Assembly (NCBI GenBank): GCA_027596035.1
Contig: JADGJA010000028.1
Span: 1-64,000 of the forward strand
DNA: 64,000 nucleotides
DNA from: Thoreauomyces humboldtii
Lineage: Eukaryota; Chytridiomycota; Chytridiomycetes; Spizellomycetales; Powellomycetaceae
Reading direction: 5' to 3'
The translations under genes were made by a program, and so were the position numbers. Of this stretch, positions 22,162 through 32,788 are shown piece after piece; the first letter of the stretch is position 1, and the number at the start of each line of letters is the position of its first letter. The notes below the pieces were generated by a model, which worked only from the letters and a program-made list of their open reading frames with translations, had not been told where the DNA came from and made no database searches.

Positions 22162-24312
22162 TTAGTCGCTATCGAAATCCAATTCCACCATGCCATTCCC
22201 GTCCACAGCGAGAGCGCAAGCTGCTTGTGCGTGCTCCGCGGCGGTCTTCGCCTTCTTTTGCAGAACCGGAACGAACTGCATGCCCGAAACTGGATCAAAG
22301 CCCATGCGGCTCATCGCCTCCACCGAAAAGATCTGCGCGACGGGGGCAGCTTTCCATGGCGTGTCGCCTATACGTTCGAATGTAGGCATAAGGAACAAGC
22401 GGTCCCGCGTGCGAACGCCTTCCACGTTATTGTGTCTTCCTACCTGACCCTTGACCCGTGAGCTTTCGAGCGGCCTTCAGATATCGCGCCCCAGGCGTCC
22501 CGGATTCCAGCATCCTAGCCCTATCCAATGCAACAATCAGCATGGGAAGACCTCTTGGAAAAGCTTTGGTGAGCTTACATGTCTTCTTCCTCGTCCGCCC
22601 CCATCTTCCTTCCTGACCGACAGGAAGGGAGAACCCGGAGTCCCCCGTCGTTTTCATCTCCCGTCGAGAGAGCCTGCCCGCCTGCGAGCAGATATGTTCC
22701 GTGACTAGCGTCGTACTTTCGAGAGCGTTTACCATTCCTTGCTGCGTCCCGAGGGTTGGAAAGCGAGAATGCAGAGTCTCTGATCGAAGTCCGAAGAGAC
22801 CGAAGTCAGTGGAAACCCTCTCCAGAGAAGAAGGGAATTGACGTACCCCGACAGAAACTCCTGTCGTTTCAATTTAGCTTGCTTGAACAATGTTTCCGCG
22901 TGCTGATCACAATGACGATTTTTTCGACTAACAGGAGAATCAGAAGGGATCAGTGTGGGTAACGGAAGACTTCTGCGCCACTTCCTACCGATCCAGAACA
23001 CGAGTGCATGTTTCCCCATTCGCTGGAATTCCGAGGCAGAATGCCATGTCGCGTGACTCTCCGATCGTAATCCATTGATGAGGGTTGCTGATGGTCAACG
23101 CGACTACCTTTCCTTTCTTCGAAAAATCATATGCGTTCAGAAACTTCGTCTAAGCCGACGAGGAGCCCCGATGAGTAACCCACCTCATTCGGCAACAAGA
23201 TCTTGGGATTCAGGATGCCCACAACGCTCTTCTCGGGAATCTGACCGTGGGCCCTGTACGCCGCCCCGAACAGGAATACATTGACGCATCCCCCCGTCAG
23301 ATCTGTAAGCTTGAGTGTCCCATACGGATCCCCTCTTGGGCTTTTCCTCGGCTTCGCTGCCGACCCATAGACCACTCCGATGGCCACCCAGTCCCCTGGT
23401 ATGTCGGGATGGGTTGAGAGGGTCGACGTCATATGCGACTGTATTTGAGGTAGAGGAATATGTCGACGGTTTTGCAGATAGCGATGAAGAACATCACATG
23501 AAATCTGGCGGGAACCGGTGCTGAGAGGGCCAGAATGAGCACCTTCTTCTGAATAAGGATCGTGGATACTTGGGACGCAATCATACCTGAGGGCGATATT
23601 TGAATAGAACTCCAGATCTGGCTTGTCTTCGGCTCTTTCCCGTTGCTTCAGGATGGGAGCTTTGGACGGAATCATCCGTGGATCCAGTACTTTTTGTTCA
23701 GAAACGCTACATCAGCTTTTCCTGTGAAGGAACGGGGTCCACTCCGGTGACTCACGCACCTGGAGCAGGGGTGGACCACTTCTTGGACTTGACTAGCTCC
23801 GCAATGGCTTCGACCGCCTTGTTTTCGAGTCGAGATTCACCGATCTTATCCGTGAACGGCATCGCCATCCTCCTCCGCTTGATCTCGGCCGACGAGACTT
23901 TTGGAGTGGGTTCCCCAAAGGTTTTTCGTTTGGAAGGTGCACTGTCATTGCTTTCCTGAAGATACACTGGAAGGGGATCTGAGGGAGTCCTTCGCGTTAC
24001 ATTGCCAGCACCAACGGAAAGGCAAATCGATGGAGGCTTTCGGCGCTGCGCGGCTCGATGCTTTTGGCGAAGGCGAGCCAGCTGACGCATTTCCTCGGCT
24101 AGTGCTGGATCCTCTGTATCACTTGTTTCTGCTAGGAATATCTTAGAGTCCGGGGCCCAAGGTGTCGGCTCTCTGGTGGACCAACCTTCGGGAGTCGGCT
24201 TCAACTTTGCTTCTTGTTCAAGATCTGGAGCATCTTCCTCAAAATCCAGGTCCATGTAGAGGTCCTCGGCGTCGCCAAGGAAGGATGCGTCGCTATCCGA
24301 GTCAGTCATCAT
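22162..24312 (-). CDS. MCM10: DNA replication factor Mcm10
   Basis: Eight exons (minus): 24312-23756, 23706-23587, 23520-23184, 23107-22989, 22927-22847, 22737-22579, 22520-22444 and 22367-22162 (551 aa), all in phase. Family role: binds CMG helicase and ssDNA to activate origins and recruit Pol alpha. Seen: an acidic N-terminus, then the OB fold (about residues 240-330) with G-D-W-V-A-I-G-V-V-Y-G and L-T-D-L-T-G-G-C-V-N-V-F-L-F-G. Next is the signature CCCH finger spaced exactly C-x9-C-x11-C-x2-H. K-R-Q-E-F and a short C-terminal region end it. The first intron is short (49 nt). The start ATG overlaps the stop of an upstream minus-strand frame. Confidence 0.93.
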
Positions 24313-24390
24313 GGCTCAAAGGGGTCTTGACGCTTTGGTAATTCGGAAAGTGCAATGACACTTGCAATAGACAATTTTGGGACGGACACC

Positions 24391-24960
24391 ATGTCCGGAC
24401 CAGTCCGAAAGAATCTGACAGCTTCAGCTGTGCCCAATGCCACCTCGTACACCTCCTCACCACGTAGAGCACACGGAGTGTTGGACCTGGAAAAGGCAGA
24501 TTTCATAATGGCCCAGAGTCTCGCCCGGGTATAACGACCGACTCCCCAGACCGAGACTGGAACGGGGAGAGCGACGTGAAAGGACATGCTGGGCACGGCA
24601 GACTACCAGTGCGTCGAGCAGGACGCTATCATGAGCCGAGCGATGTCGGACCGGGCATTCCAGCAGTGGTGGCGGGCGGTACAGTATCCTGTAGACGTTT
24701 GGTGCATCGTAAGTGTTTCCACATACTGGAGATTCAGTTAAAAGGTAGGACCGCAAACTCGCATGCTGAACGTGGGCTTGGGAATCCTGCTCATCGTCGA
24801 TACCCGATACTCCGTGGAGAAAGTGCACCATCTGCTGAAGTACCGTACAGCTGGAAAAATAGCTTCGCTTGAAGAGGCATTATTGGCCATTGCCACGGAC
24901 AGGGTTTGTCTTTCCTCTCCACCAGCGGTGTACTGGTGCCCATTTGTTTCGCGAAGCTGA
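24391..24960 (+). CDS. Doubtful spliced gene of unknown function
   Basis: One frame-consistent model has exons 24391-24528, 24583-24708 and 24745-24960 (159 aa). The second intron would be only 36 nt, although its donor is a perfect GTAAGT. The middle and last exons have G/C-ending codons and plausible amphipathic or hydrophobic segments (M-L-N-V-G-L-G-I-L-L-I-V). No family recognised. An opposing minus-strand frame (24587-24309, 92 aa) also looks protein-like, and its TGA overlaps the MCM10 ATG. Only one of the two is probably real, perhaps neither. Confidence 0.3.
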
Positions 24961-25850
24961 AAGATCGGGGGCTCCTGAGGGAGTACCGAGCACCCCAACG
25001 CCATTTCCTTCACGAATGGGCACGAGGAGACCAGAGATTTCGAGGATGGGTTGCGACGATGGTATGGACGAACGCCGCAATGAAGGGGTAAACGGCAAGG
25101 GTCAGTTCCGTGGGTATAAAGCACATGTCGTGAAGTGCAAGATGACAGTGGCGGTCATACTTGTATCGCTTATGGTCCTTGCAACAATACAGCAAGGAGC
25201 ATGGACGATGTCAAGGTATGACAACCACGCAAGGGCAAACCATTACGGGGGCAAAGCAAGAGACTAGCAGAGACCGATGACAGAGCAAGGAGGAACCCTG
25301 CTGTCAAGCCTGAAGGCAGGTCGTTGTCAGGAGACAAGCTTCTGCCGCCAATGATAAAGCACGGGACTACCGTGGTAGCCCGGCAGTTAATAACCAGGCA
25401 AGGCATGTCTCCGTCGTATGCAAGCATGTATACCATCGATCGTATACCATCTCCCTTTGGCTCCTCGAAGCGCTCAGAGATGCGAAGGAAAGCACCGTAC
25501 CGAGAGGGAAACGTGTCTTCCCGAACCGGCGTTCTGGTTCTGGATCTCTCGTTCCCAGTCCGTTCGCAAGCTTGCTATGACTCAGCAGACAGGCCATCTC
25601 CCTCCGACCGAGAGCGAGTAACGAGAGGTGACGTGCCGCGCAAGAGCTGGAAAGAGCGAGGTTCCTTTTTTTTTCCCATGGACAGTTTGCCGTGGGGATG
25701 TGGCACCATCAGATGGTGTGATCTAAGGCAATCACTCATGGGAACGTGGTCCCACGACGGGTTCCTTCGGAGCTGTGGTCTGGAAGCCGATACCGAAACA
25801 TTGGATCCGCAGCGCGCGTAGTCCGAGGCGATAACGCAGGCACCCCACAC
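24961..25850. other. Unassigned region
   Basis: About 0.9 kb where several frames are open on both strands for 60-165 codons, none with domain features or a coherent splice model. I cannot support a gene. It may contain the 3' part of the doubtful gene at 24391 and a promoter for whatever lies at 25.9-26.9 kb. Confidence 0.35.
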
Positions 25851-25880
25851 CCCCACGTACCGCTCGACAACCAAGCACAC

Positions 25881-26848
25881 ATGGCTCTCTCCTTTCGTCG
25901 CCATCGAGGTCAAGAACCCGCAAGCCTCTGCCACCCTCTACCTTCTTCCCGTCCTTCGTCGTCGTCGACATCGCACTCCTCGAACATGACGCGTCCACCT
26001 ACTCTTCAATCCTCTCAAGGTTCCAGCGCACCTTGCAACAATCGAGCGCCTTCGGTCTCTCACCTCAACCATGCCTCCTTTGTGTCCGGTCCTGCATCGT
26101 CGTCGCCTTGGACATGACCTCCTCTGTCTACCTCGTCTTCGCCCTTCAAGGACCCCGCGACTTCCTCACTCAAGATCGATCTCGATCCCATCGCTCCTGC
26201 CGGTCCCTCGATGTCGTTGCCTCGAACCTGAAGCCTTCACACCATCGTCGACGTCGTTTGGCCTTCACCACTTCCAATATTCCACATACACTTCAGCCTC
26301 CCGTTTCAAGCGCTACTCGTCTCGACCTCAGCCTTCCATTCAGAACCTATCATCCTCCTCTCGCCTTGACCACTGGGCTTCGAACACCTGCTCCGCCTAT
26401 CGAACCTGTCGCTGACATCGATACAAATTTTCTCGTAGGTCCTGCTCGTTGCAGCGCCGACCTCGACAACATCGGTTCAAGCACACGCAGGCAGCTACCA
26501 TCCGTGTTCAAGGTCCCACCAACATCCCGTCCTCGGCAAGCATTCGAGAGTCAAACGTTGCATCCTCCTCCCAAGAGCCGTCTAGTCCCCCCAACGCTAC
26601 CCATCCCTGTCACCACACCCGGAATCGAATCTCTACTCCCCTCAAAAGGAGGTGGCTAGATACCTCGGTGTGGCAATGGAGTGGAGGTCCAAGGGTGCGA
26701 CAAGCTGTTTTCCTCTCCCGTGCAGCGAATCGCGAACCGGGAGAAGAACGGCGCGTCGATCCTTGGCTTCCCCCGGACGGGGTTTGGGACTGCCGACGGC
26801 CTGACGAAGAACGGTTCCAACGGGGTGGGCCCTGCTTCTGACTCTTGA
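25881..26848 (+). other. Ser/Pro-rich possible coding region, structure unresolved
   Basis: The plus strand is rich in TCN and CCN codons, and all three frames give Ser/Pro/Thr-rich peptides interrupted by stops. Two acceptor-like sites are visible: CTGAC followed by TTTTCTCGTAG near 26437, and CTCTCCCGTGCAG near 26725. After the second, a frame reads R-I-A-N-R-E-K-N-G and ends at the TGA at 26846-26848. This could be the last exons of a disordered protein, or a decayed gene. No reliable start or exon chain can be given. Confidence 0.3.
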
Positions 26849-27674
26849 AATGCGATGTTTCACCTAGGTGATCCATCAGGAGGAACTCGAAGACCGGGGA
26901 CGGATACGGCAGGACACTGGACTGGACGGGAGAGCACTTTATTTTCACTTGTACATCTCCGCGCACATAGACATGCCTCTCCGCGCATATACTTGTACAC
27001 TTCTACTTCACCGCTTTCACCCACTTTTGCTGCTTGCTTGGAACCCGCTTTCACCCACGCTTGCACTCTTTCTAAAGTTGTAATGAAAACAATTTAAAAC
27101 GACTATGGTCACGAGCCGAATCATTCTCTCGCGCGACCCTCGACACGGACTAGTACACAGAGACAACGAAACCAGAGGGAGTGTCTCGTCACGGAGTGAT
27201 ATGGAAATAGGTGCACCTGCATCGGCGGCAAAGGAGATGGACTCCGACCCTCATCGTCACTTTCGACCCATTCCCGACGCCCATGCTCGATTCTACGCTA
27301 CGACCATGCTACTCATTTGTAGGTAACCAAGAAGGCACGTCCCCCGGACTATCGATGGCAAATGGACGTGATACTGCCCAAAGGCGTGTACGATGCCGCG
27401 GTTGGTGATGGAATCGGAAGATGACCCTGACGGGGAAAAGTTGAATGGGGGGAATGGAGAGCGCAGGGATGATCGTCAAGGGACCGAGATGATCGACGTT
27501 GAGCCCTTTTTTTTCCCGGGACAACCCCCGTTCCCCCAATCCCGACTACTCTGTCTGAACACAACGCCGCGCCGTACGCCGCTATGTTACTTCTACACAA
27601 GAAAATGCGCAACCTCAAGGACAGACATGCGTAAACCGAGCGACATTCTCAACTCATGATGTGGAAAGGAGAGG
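26849..27674. other. Intergenic, nothing assigned
   Basis: About 0.8 kb downstream of the Ser/Pro-rich stretch and 3' of the DEAD-box gene. Short frames only. No repeat or RNA gene seen. Confidence 0.4.
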
Positions 27675-29813
27675 TTAGCGGCCGCGCTTAGGCCCGCGAG
27701 AGAACCCTTGACCGCCGTGCTGTAAAGCCTCGGGTGACCCTTCGACGAGTGTGCGTAGATGTTCAAGGTTCTGTCGACTGAGGGCTTTGAGGTCGGCAGG
27801 AGTGATGGTACCCTTCTTGATCAGACGGGCCACGGCGTAGTCGTCTCTGCGCGGACAATAAAGACTACTGGCTTTCCCTTCCCGGCCGATGCGTCCCGTT
27901 CTGCCAATACGATGTACTAAGAGAGACGTCAGACTCGTTAGCAAGTACCGCCATACACGCAGTCGCTTACCATATTCATCGTCATCCTGAAGCAGTTTAT
28001 ATCAGTATTCATATTACCAACAAAGATTTCACGAAACCACAATCCGCCATACCTTCGGGATATCAAAATTGATGACTACCAAAGGTCTCAATTAGTTGGC
28101 CATCGGGAAGGGCATTATTGCAAATTGCAACTCACCTTGAGTCACATCCTGGATATCTAAGCCACGAGCAGCTACCGACGTAGCCACCAGAATGCTGATG
28201 GCGCCGCTCTTGAACTTGTCGAGTGCATCCTCACGACTCCACTGGTCTCTACCGCCGTGAATGGCGCCGGCTCGCAAGTTCGGAAGGTTGCTGTTGATCA
28301 TGGTTTCCAACTTGTCCGCAACCGCCTTACTATCCACAAACACAAGGATGCGACCAGGGAGGCACGTCGGGAGAATATCCAGCAAAGCGCTCTCCTTCTT
28401 TTCAACGTCATAAACCACGATAAAGTCTTGCTGGATGGTGTTCGCGACCGAGCCGACCTGTCCGACCATGACGCGGACCGGATCGTGAAGGAAGGTGCGA
28501 GCAAGCGTTTCCATCGACTTCGGGAAGGTTGCTGAAAACAAAAGGGTCTGTCGACCTTCGGCGCTGGTGGGCATGTCGGTGGACATCAACTGATGAATGG
28601 CCGGTGCAAATCCCATGTCTAACATTTTGTCTGCTTCGTCCAAAACGAGGCAACGAACTTCGCTGAGATTGATGAAGTGTCGATTGATGAGATCTTGGAG
28701 ACGTCCAGGGGTGGCAATGAGAAGATCTACACCCCGACCCTTGAGATGATCTACTTGTTTATCAATGGGAACCCCACCGTAGACGATGCGCGATCTGACC
28801 CTGAGGAGTAATACATGAGAAGCTACAAAGGGTCTCTGACCCCACTGGGTACTGACCATGAGCGATATCCATACTTCTTGGTCTCGTCGTGAACCTGTAT
28901 GGCTAGCTCACGAGTAGGTTCCAAGATCAGAACCACTATACAAAGGGGTAGTTGATTTGAGATGCGGATTCGATAGCGATTATCGAGGTCATGGGTGCGA
29001 CCACTCACGAGGGTAAACAGTGGTCAAACGGTCGTCAATGATCTCTGGTTTCACGCCGCACGGTCCACCCATGAGCATCCCATTCATGACGGGGACAACA
29101 AACGCAGCGGTCTTTCCGGATCCAGTCTGAGCACTCGCCATGAGATCGCGTCCGGAGGTCACGACGGGGATGCAATACTTCTGCACAGGAGTCGGCTTCT
29201 CGTAATGACAAAGCTTGAGATTCTCCTTGATGAGCCAGAAGAGTTCTTCACCCTCGAATGTTTCCTATTTGGAATGGATCGAAGGCAATTGGAATGGATC
29301 GAAGGCAAATGAGAATGAACCAGAGCATGCAATACACTTTTTAGACAGTGAACAGGCTTCGCCCAGTACCATCGGCTGTGGCGGGTTGCTTCCTTTCACG
29401 GTAACTCTGACTCGGCTCATGGCCTCCATCCCGATGCTCTGATCCATGCTACTCAGCTTGCCGAAGATGGCTGACTCCTTTTTGGGATCGGCCTCCTGCC
29501 ATGGGTTTATGGATGAGTCAGTAACAGCGTCTGAAGTTCAGTGATGCCATGTTCCTTTATCTTGACACACCTCGAGATCAAAGTCTGGGTCACGTTCTTT
29601 GGCCCTCTTTGCATTAAGTTTGGCTTTCTTGGCGTCTTGCTCGGCCCAAAGGGCTTCCATCTCCTTTTTCTCGATGGCCCACTGTTTGGCGTCGCCCCAT
29701 CCCCTGCCGGCAGGTATGTTGTTGCTGATTGCCTCCCAGCCTGGATCGGGACTCTCTTTAGCAGCAGCAGCACCCCATCCTGAGGGAATGTCATCCATGG
29801 CGGCAGCACTCAT
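27675..29813 (-). CDS. DEAD-box RNA helicase (Ded1/Vasa-like)
   Basis: Eight exons (minus): 29813-29571, 29495-29370, 29264-29009, 28935-28857, 28800-28136, 28075-28053, 27986-27971 and 27916-27675 (549 aa), all in phase; two exons are 23 and 16 nt. Seen motifs in order: Q motif (P-T-P-V-Q), I A-Q-T-G-S-G-K-T, Ia P-T-R-E-L-A, Ib [44 protein letters not shown]. The N-terminus has G-W-G repeats and a charged helix. An ATP-dependent RNA remodeller; the exact subfamily is unclear. An acceptor just upstream of the ATG, with the frame open beyond it, suggests a 5' UTR intron. Divergent from mitochondrial RRF. Confidence 0.93.
29269..29308. repeat. 20-bp perfect tandem duplication inside an intron
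   Basis: The unit TTGGAATGGATCGAAGGCAA occurs twice head to tail. It lies at the acceptor end of the DEAD-box gene's second intron, a few bases from the AG. It lengthens the pyrimidine-containing tract on the transcribed strand. Confidence 0.9.
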
Positions 29814-30191
29814 GCGCTTGTTCTGCGAAATCCCACGTGTAAGCGACGGTCCGTCAGTTGACAAGAACGAAGTCGGCCACCAACGCAAGAGGGAAGTATC
29901 GACGAAGCCTTTTCTGGGCGCATACTCGAGGTGGTCTTTGGGTTCAAAAGTTTGGTGCGAAGAGAACTTCTGTGCTGAGCTGTGCCGTGGTCTGGTCTCC
30001 CTCTGTCTCTTCGAAGATGGGTCGTCCATGTGAAAGAAGGGCGCTCGACAGCCCCTCCCGGCCACCATCCTCGATCCTTTTCCGCAAGAGCACTTACTTC
30101 ACTGGACGAAACGACGACCGTTCCCACCTTACGCCCACTTCCGCCGTTTCCCTTGCACACAAAATATCGTCACTCTCCTACGATCATCGTC

Positions 30192-31187
30192 ATGAGTCGC
30201 TCCATTCTCTTTCGTCGCGCAGCCTCCTCCCATCCTGTGTCCTCCGCACGTCCTCCGCTCTTCCTCCTACCTCGCAATTACACCAACTTGGCGCCCTGCC
30301 TCCGGCGACCCGCTCGCGCAACGACTCCACGCGTATGCCTGCAACCAGCCCTTGTCTGCCAGCAGCGGATGTACGCGAAAAAGAAGGGAAAGGCGGCAGA
30401 CAACAAGAAGGGAGGAAAGAAGGCACCGGTTGCGCAGGACGACGAGGACGACGAGGTGGACGATGACGAGGAAGAAGACCGCGAGGACTTCGATGTTTCG
30501 AAGTATGCCGAGGACATGAAGGCAGAGGTGAAGCGCTTCAAGACGGATCTGGACTCTCTGAGGATTGGACGCGTCAATCCAGGTGCGAGGATGAATCGGG
30601 AGCAGGAACTGGGAGCGCCCCTGACTACCCAATTCTGATGCTCTGCGTCGCTCTGTCGGGCAGCCCTGCTGGAGTCCGTGGTGGTGACCTACAAGGGCAG
30701 CCAAGTTCCTCTGGCTCGCTTGGCGCAGATCAACATCAAAGACGCACAGACCCTCATGATCCTGATGAACGAGGAGGAGGTACGCGAGGAAATGCACAGT
30801 GTTTGCCAAATCTACAAGTACTGCAACGCTGATATACACCTCCCGCAGCATACCTCAACCGTAGACAAATCGATTCGCGCTGCAAACCTGGGGCTCAATC
30901 CACAGGCACACGCACCTGGGGTTCTGCGAGTTCCCATTCCAAAGTTCACGGCAGAATACAAGGCGGGCCTCCTGAAGAAGGCAGCGCAGGACGCGGAGAA
31001 GGCACGGCATCGAGTCCGGACCGTAAGATTGGCGGCTCGAGGAGATTTGAAGGGGAAAAAGAATAAGCATCTTCCCGAGGATACCAGCAAGCGGTTGGAG
31101 AAGGAGTTGGACACTATGACCAAAAACGTTATTGCTGACGTGGACAAGGCTCTGGCGGCAAAAACAAAGGACGTCGAAAAGGCATAA
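30192..31187 (+). CDS. RRF1: Mitochondrial ribosome recycling factor
   Basis: Exons 30192-30582, 30664-30779 and 30849-31187 (281 aa). Family role: with EF-G splits mitochondrial ribosomes after termination. Seen: an Arg/Ser/Ala-rich presequence (about the first 40 residues), a Lys/Asp/Glu-rich spacer, then the RRF fold. R-I-G-R-V-N-P matches the conserved R-x-G-R/K-x-N/S-P-x loop, and I-R-A-A-N-L-G-L-N-P and V-P-I-P-K-F-T-A-E follow. The intron 30780-30848 is 69 nt with no in-frame stop; its translation does not match the family, so I treat it as spliced. Retention would add 23 residues in frame. Confidence 0.93.
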
Positions 31188-31318
31188 ATAAATCGATCAT
31201 AAAAGGAGCTCTAAGGAAACCATATTCCTGCCGGGGTCACCGAGAAGGGGTGATTGTCTATTGCAATGCGGATGCAAGTGTGCGCTATGTACATGATTAG
31301 ATCGGCTGGCCATCAACA
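31188..31318. terminator. Shared 3' region of RRF1 and RPP1
   Basis: The 131 bp between the convergent stop codons include an AATAAA-like stretch right after the RRF1 stop (ATAAATAAAT), a plausible polyadenylation context. Confidence 0.4.
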
Positions 31319-32598
31319 CTACTTCTGTGCTTCCCCAGTCTTCCATTTGTTGGTTTCAGTTAATGAGGCAGAAGGCTCCATGGCCATTATACCGCGATGC
31401 ACCTGTTTCCGGGTTGCTGTAGGTTTGAGTTGCAGAAATGAGTACTTCGATCAGAGGCAGACGGTTGGCATGCAACGACAGCATTTCATACCTGAATGAA
31501 CAAGTACCGCACGACAATTCGCATCCAGTGCATTCTTGGCGCGATCTTGAGACATGCTGAATATTGATCCGCTACAGGAACGCCTGGTTAACTTTGATAC
31601 GACGGACTTCGCCGCCATATGTAAAGCCCTTACAGGTTGATGACATCGTACGGCCCCCGCAGCTCCATGGCCTTTTGTGCTTCGCTAGATATAATGATGT
31701 TCTTGCCCTTCGTTATGCGAACCAGTTGGGCTGCATTACTGATGAGGTGCCGCCGTGAGGAGGCATCTGCAGGTAAGCAGCGCATCAGTCTGACGCCCAA
31801 ATAGCTCTCAGACCAGCCATGTCCCTTAATCACCTCGAATCGCCGGTGCATACGTGATCTCAAAAAAGATACCACGGGTAACAGCCACGTTCACCGTGGG
31901 TTGCTTCAGATACCATGGCAACCGGTTTCCCATATCCAGGGAGATTATGTCGACATCCATCGTTCCGCAAGCCTGCTGGAACATCTTCTCGCTCGTCGGC
32001 TGCACTGCTATGAGATCGTAGGCCGCCATGAACGACGAGTTTCCATCCTGTTGCGGTGGCAAGGTGAGCATAGGCATCAAAGATAGCCAGGTGACGTGGG
32101 CTTCCCACGTACAATGCGAAACCCGCCCCCGCCGCTGGCATCATCCACTATGATGGTCAAACGGGTGAGCTGTTGGAATTGATTTTGCAGCTGACTGACG
32201 GTGCCATTCGCGGAGATGAAGGGAGAGTTGACGCATCGGTCTGATTTTTGCGTGTTATGTATTCCAAGGTCGGAGAGTTTGAGCTGTTGGATGGGATTTG
32301 GCTGTTGCGAGAAACCATAGTTAGGAGGCAGGTTCTTTACGTACGCGTCCTGAGCACGCTCCACCTTGTTGGCCTCCTTTCCAGTGACTGTGACGGTATA
32401 CGCGACGCCTCCGTATCCAACTACGGAAAGAAGTTAAGAGAATTGTTTACGCTCGACTCTTTTGCAGCTCTTGAAGGCGAAAGTTGGTGGACGCATCAGC
32501 GAGGTCTTTACTTTACATTCATGAAGGGTGGTAACAATCTTTTTCAACTCGGATTGATCGCTCGATGCGTTATATGGGACGTTGAGATCCAGGAACAT
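31319..32598 (-). CDS. RPP1: RNase P/MRP protein subunit Rpp1 (p30)
   Basis: Six exons (minus): 32598-32517, 32420-32113, 32047-31834, 31766-31634, 31571-31492 and 31416-31319 (304 aa), all in phase. Family role: PHP-like TIM-barrel protein of nuclear RNase P and RNase MRP (pre-tRNA 5' processing, rRNA processing). Seen: N-terminal M-F-L-D-L-N-V-P and G-Y-G-G-V-A, then Y-D-L-I-A-V-Q-P-T-S-E-K, V-D-I-I-S-L-D and F-E-I-T-Y-A-P-A-I-R. S-S-E-A, Y-D-V-I-N-L and a C-terminal A-K-N-A-L block complete it. Length fits the family. Divergent from ALG10 with 190 bp between ATGs. Confidence 0.95.
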
Positions 32599-32788
32599 GC
32601 CTGCTGCCACTCCTTTTCCTTTGCAAGTACAGTAAGGTGGATATCAGAGTGTGTGCTGTGCCAATGTGGAAAGGAGAGCCACGGGGAGGTGGACAGAGAC
32701 TGGCGCAGCACCTCATGACTAAATTGAAAAAAAGAAGTAGGTAGCGCAGCAAATCGCTTTCGTCTTGCCGCACATCACCGAGAGCATC
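32599..32788. promoter_or_regulatory. Bidirectional promoter RPP1/ALG10
   Basis: Only 190 bp separate the two divergent start codons, so both genes must share control DNA here. No individual motif is claimed. Confidence 0.55.

Noticed and set aside
29814..30029. N-terminal extension of the DEAD-box protein from an ATG at 30029
   Set aside because: An acceptor (TTTCGCAG) with an upstream CTTAC branch site lies just before the ATG at 29813, so the upstream open frame looks like a 5' UTR exon and intron.
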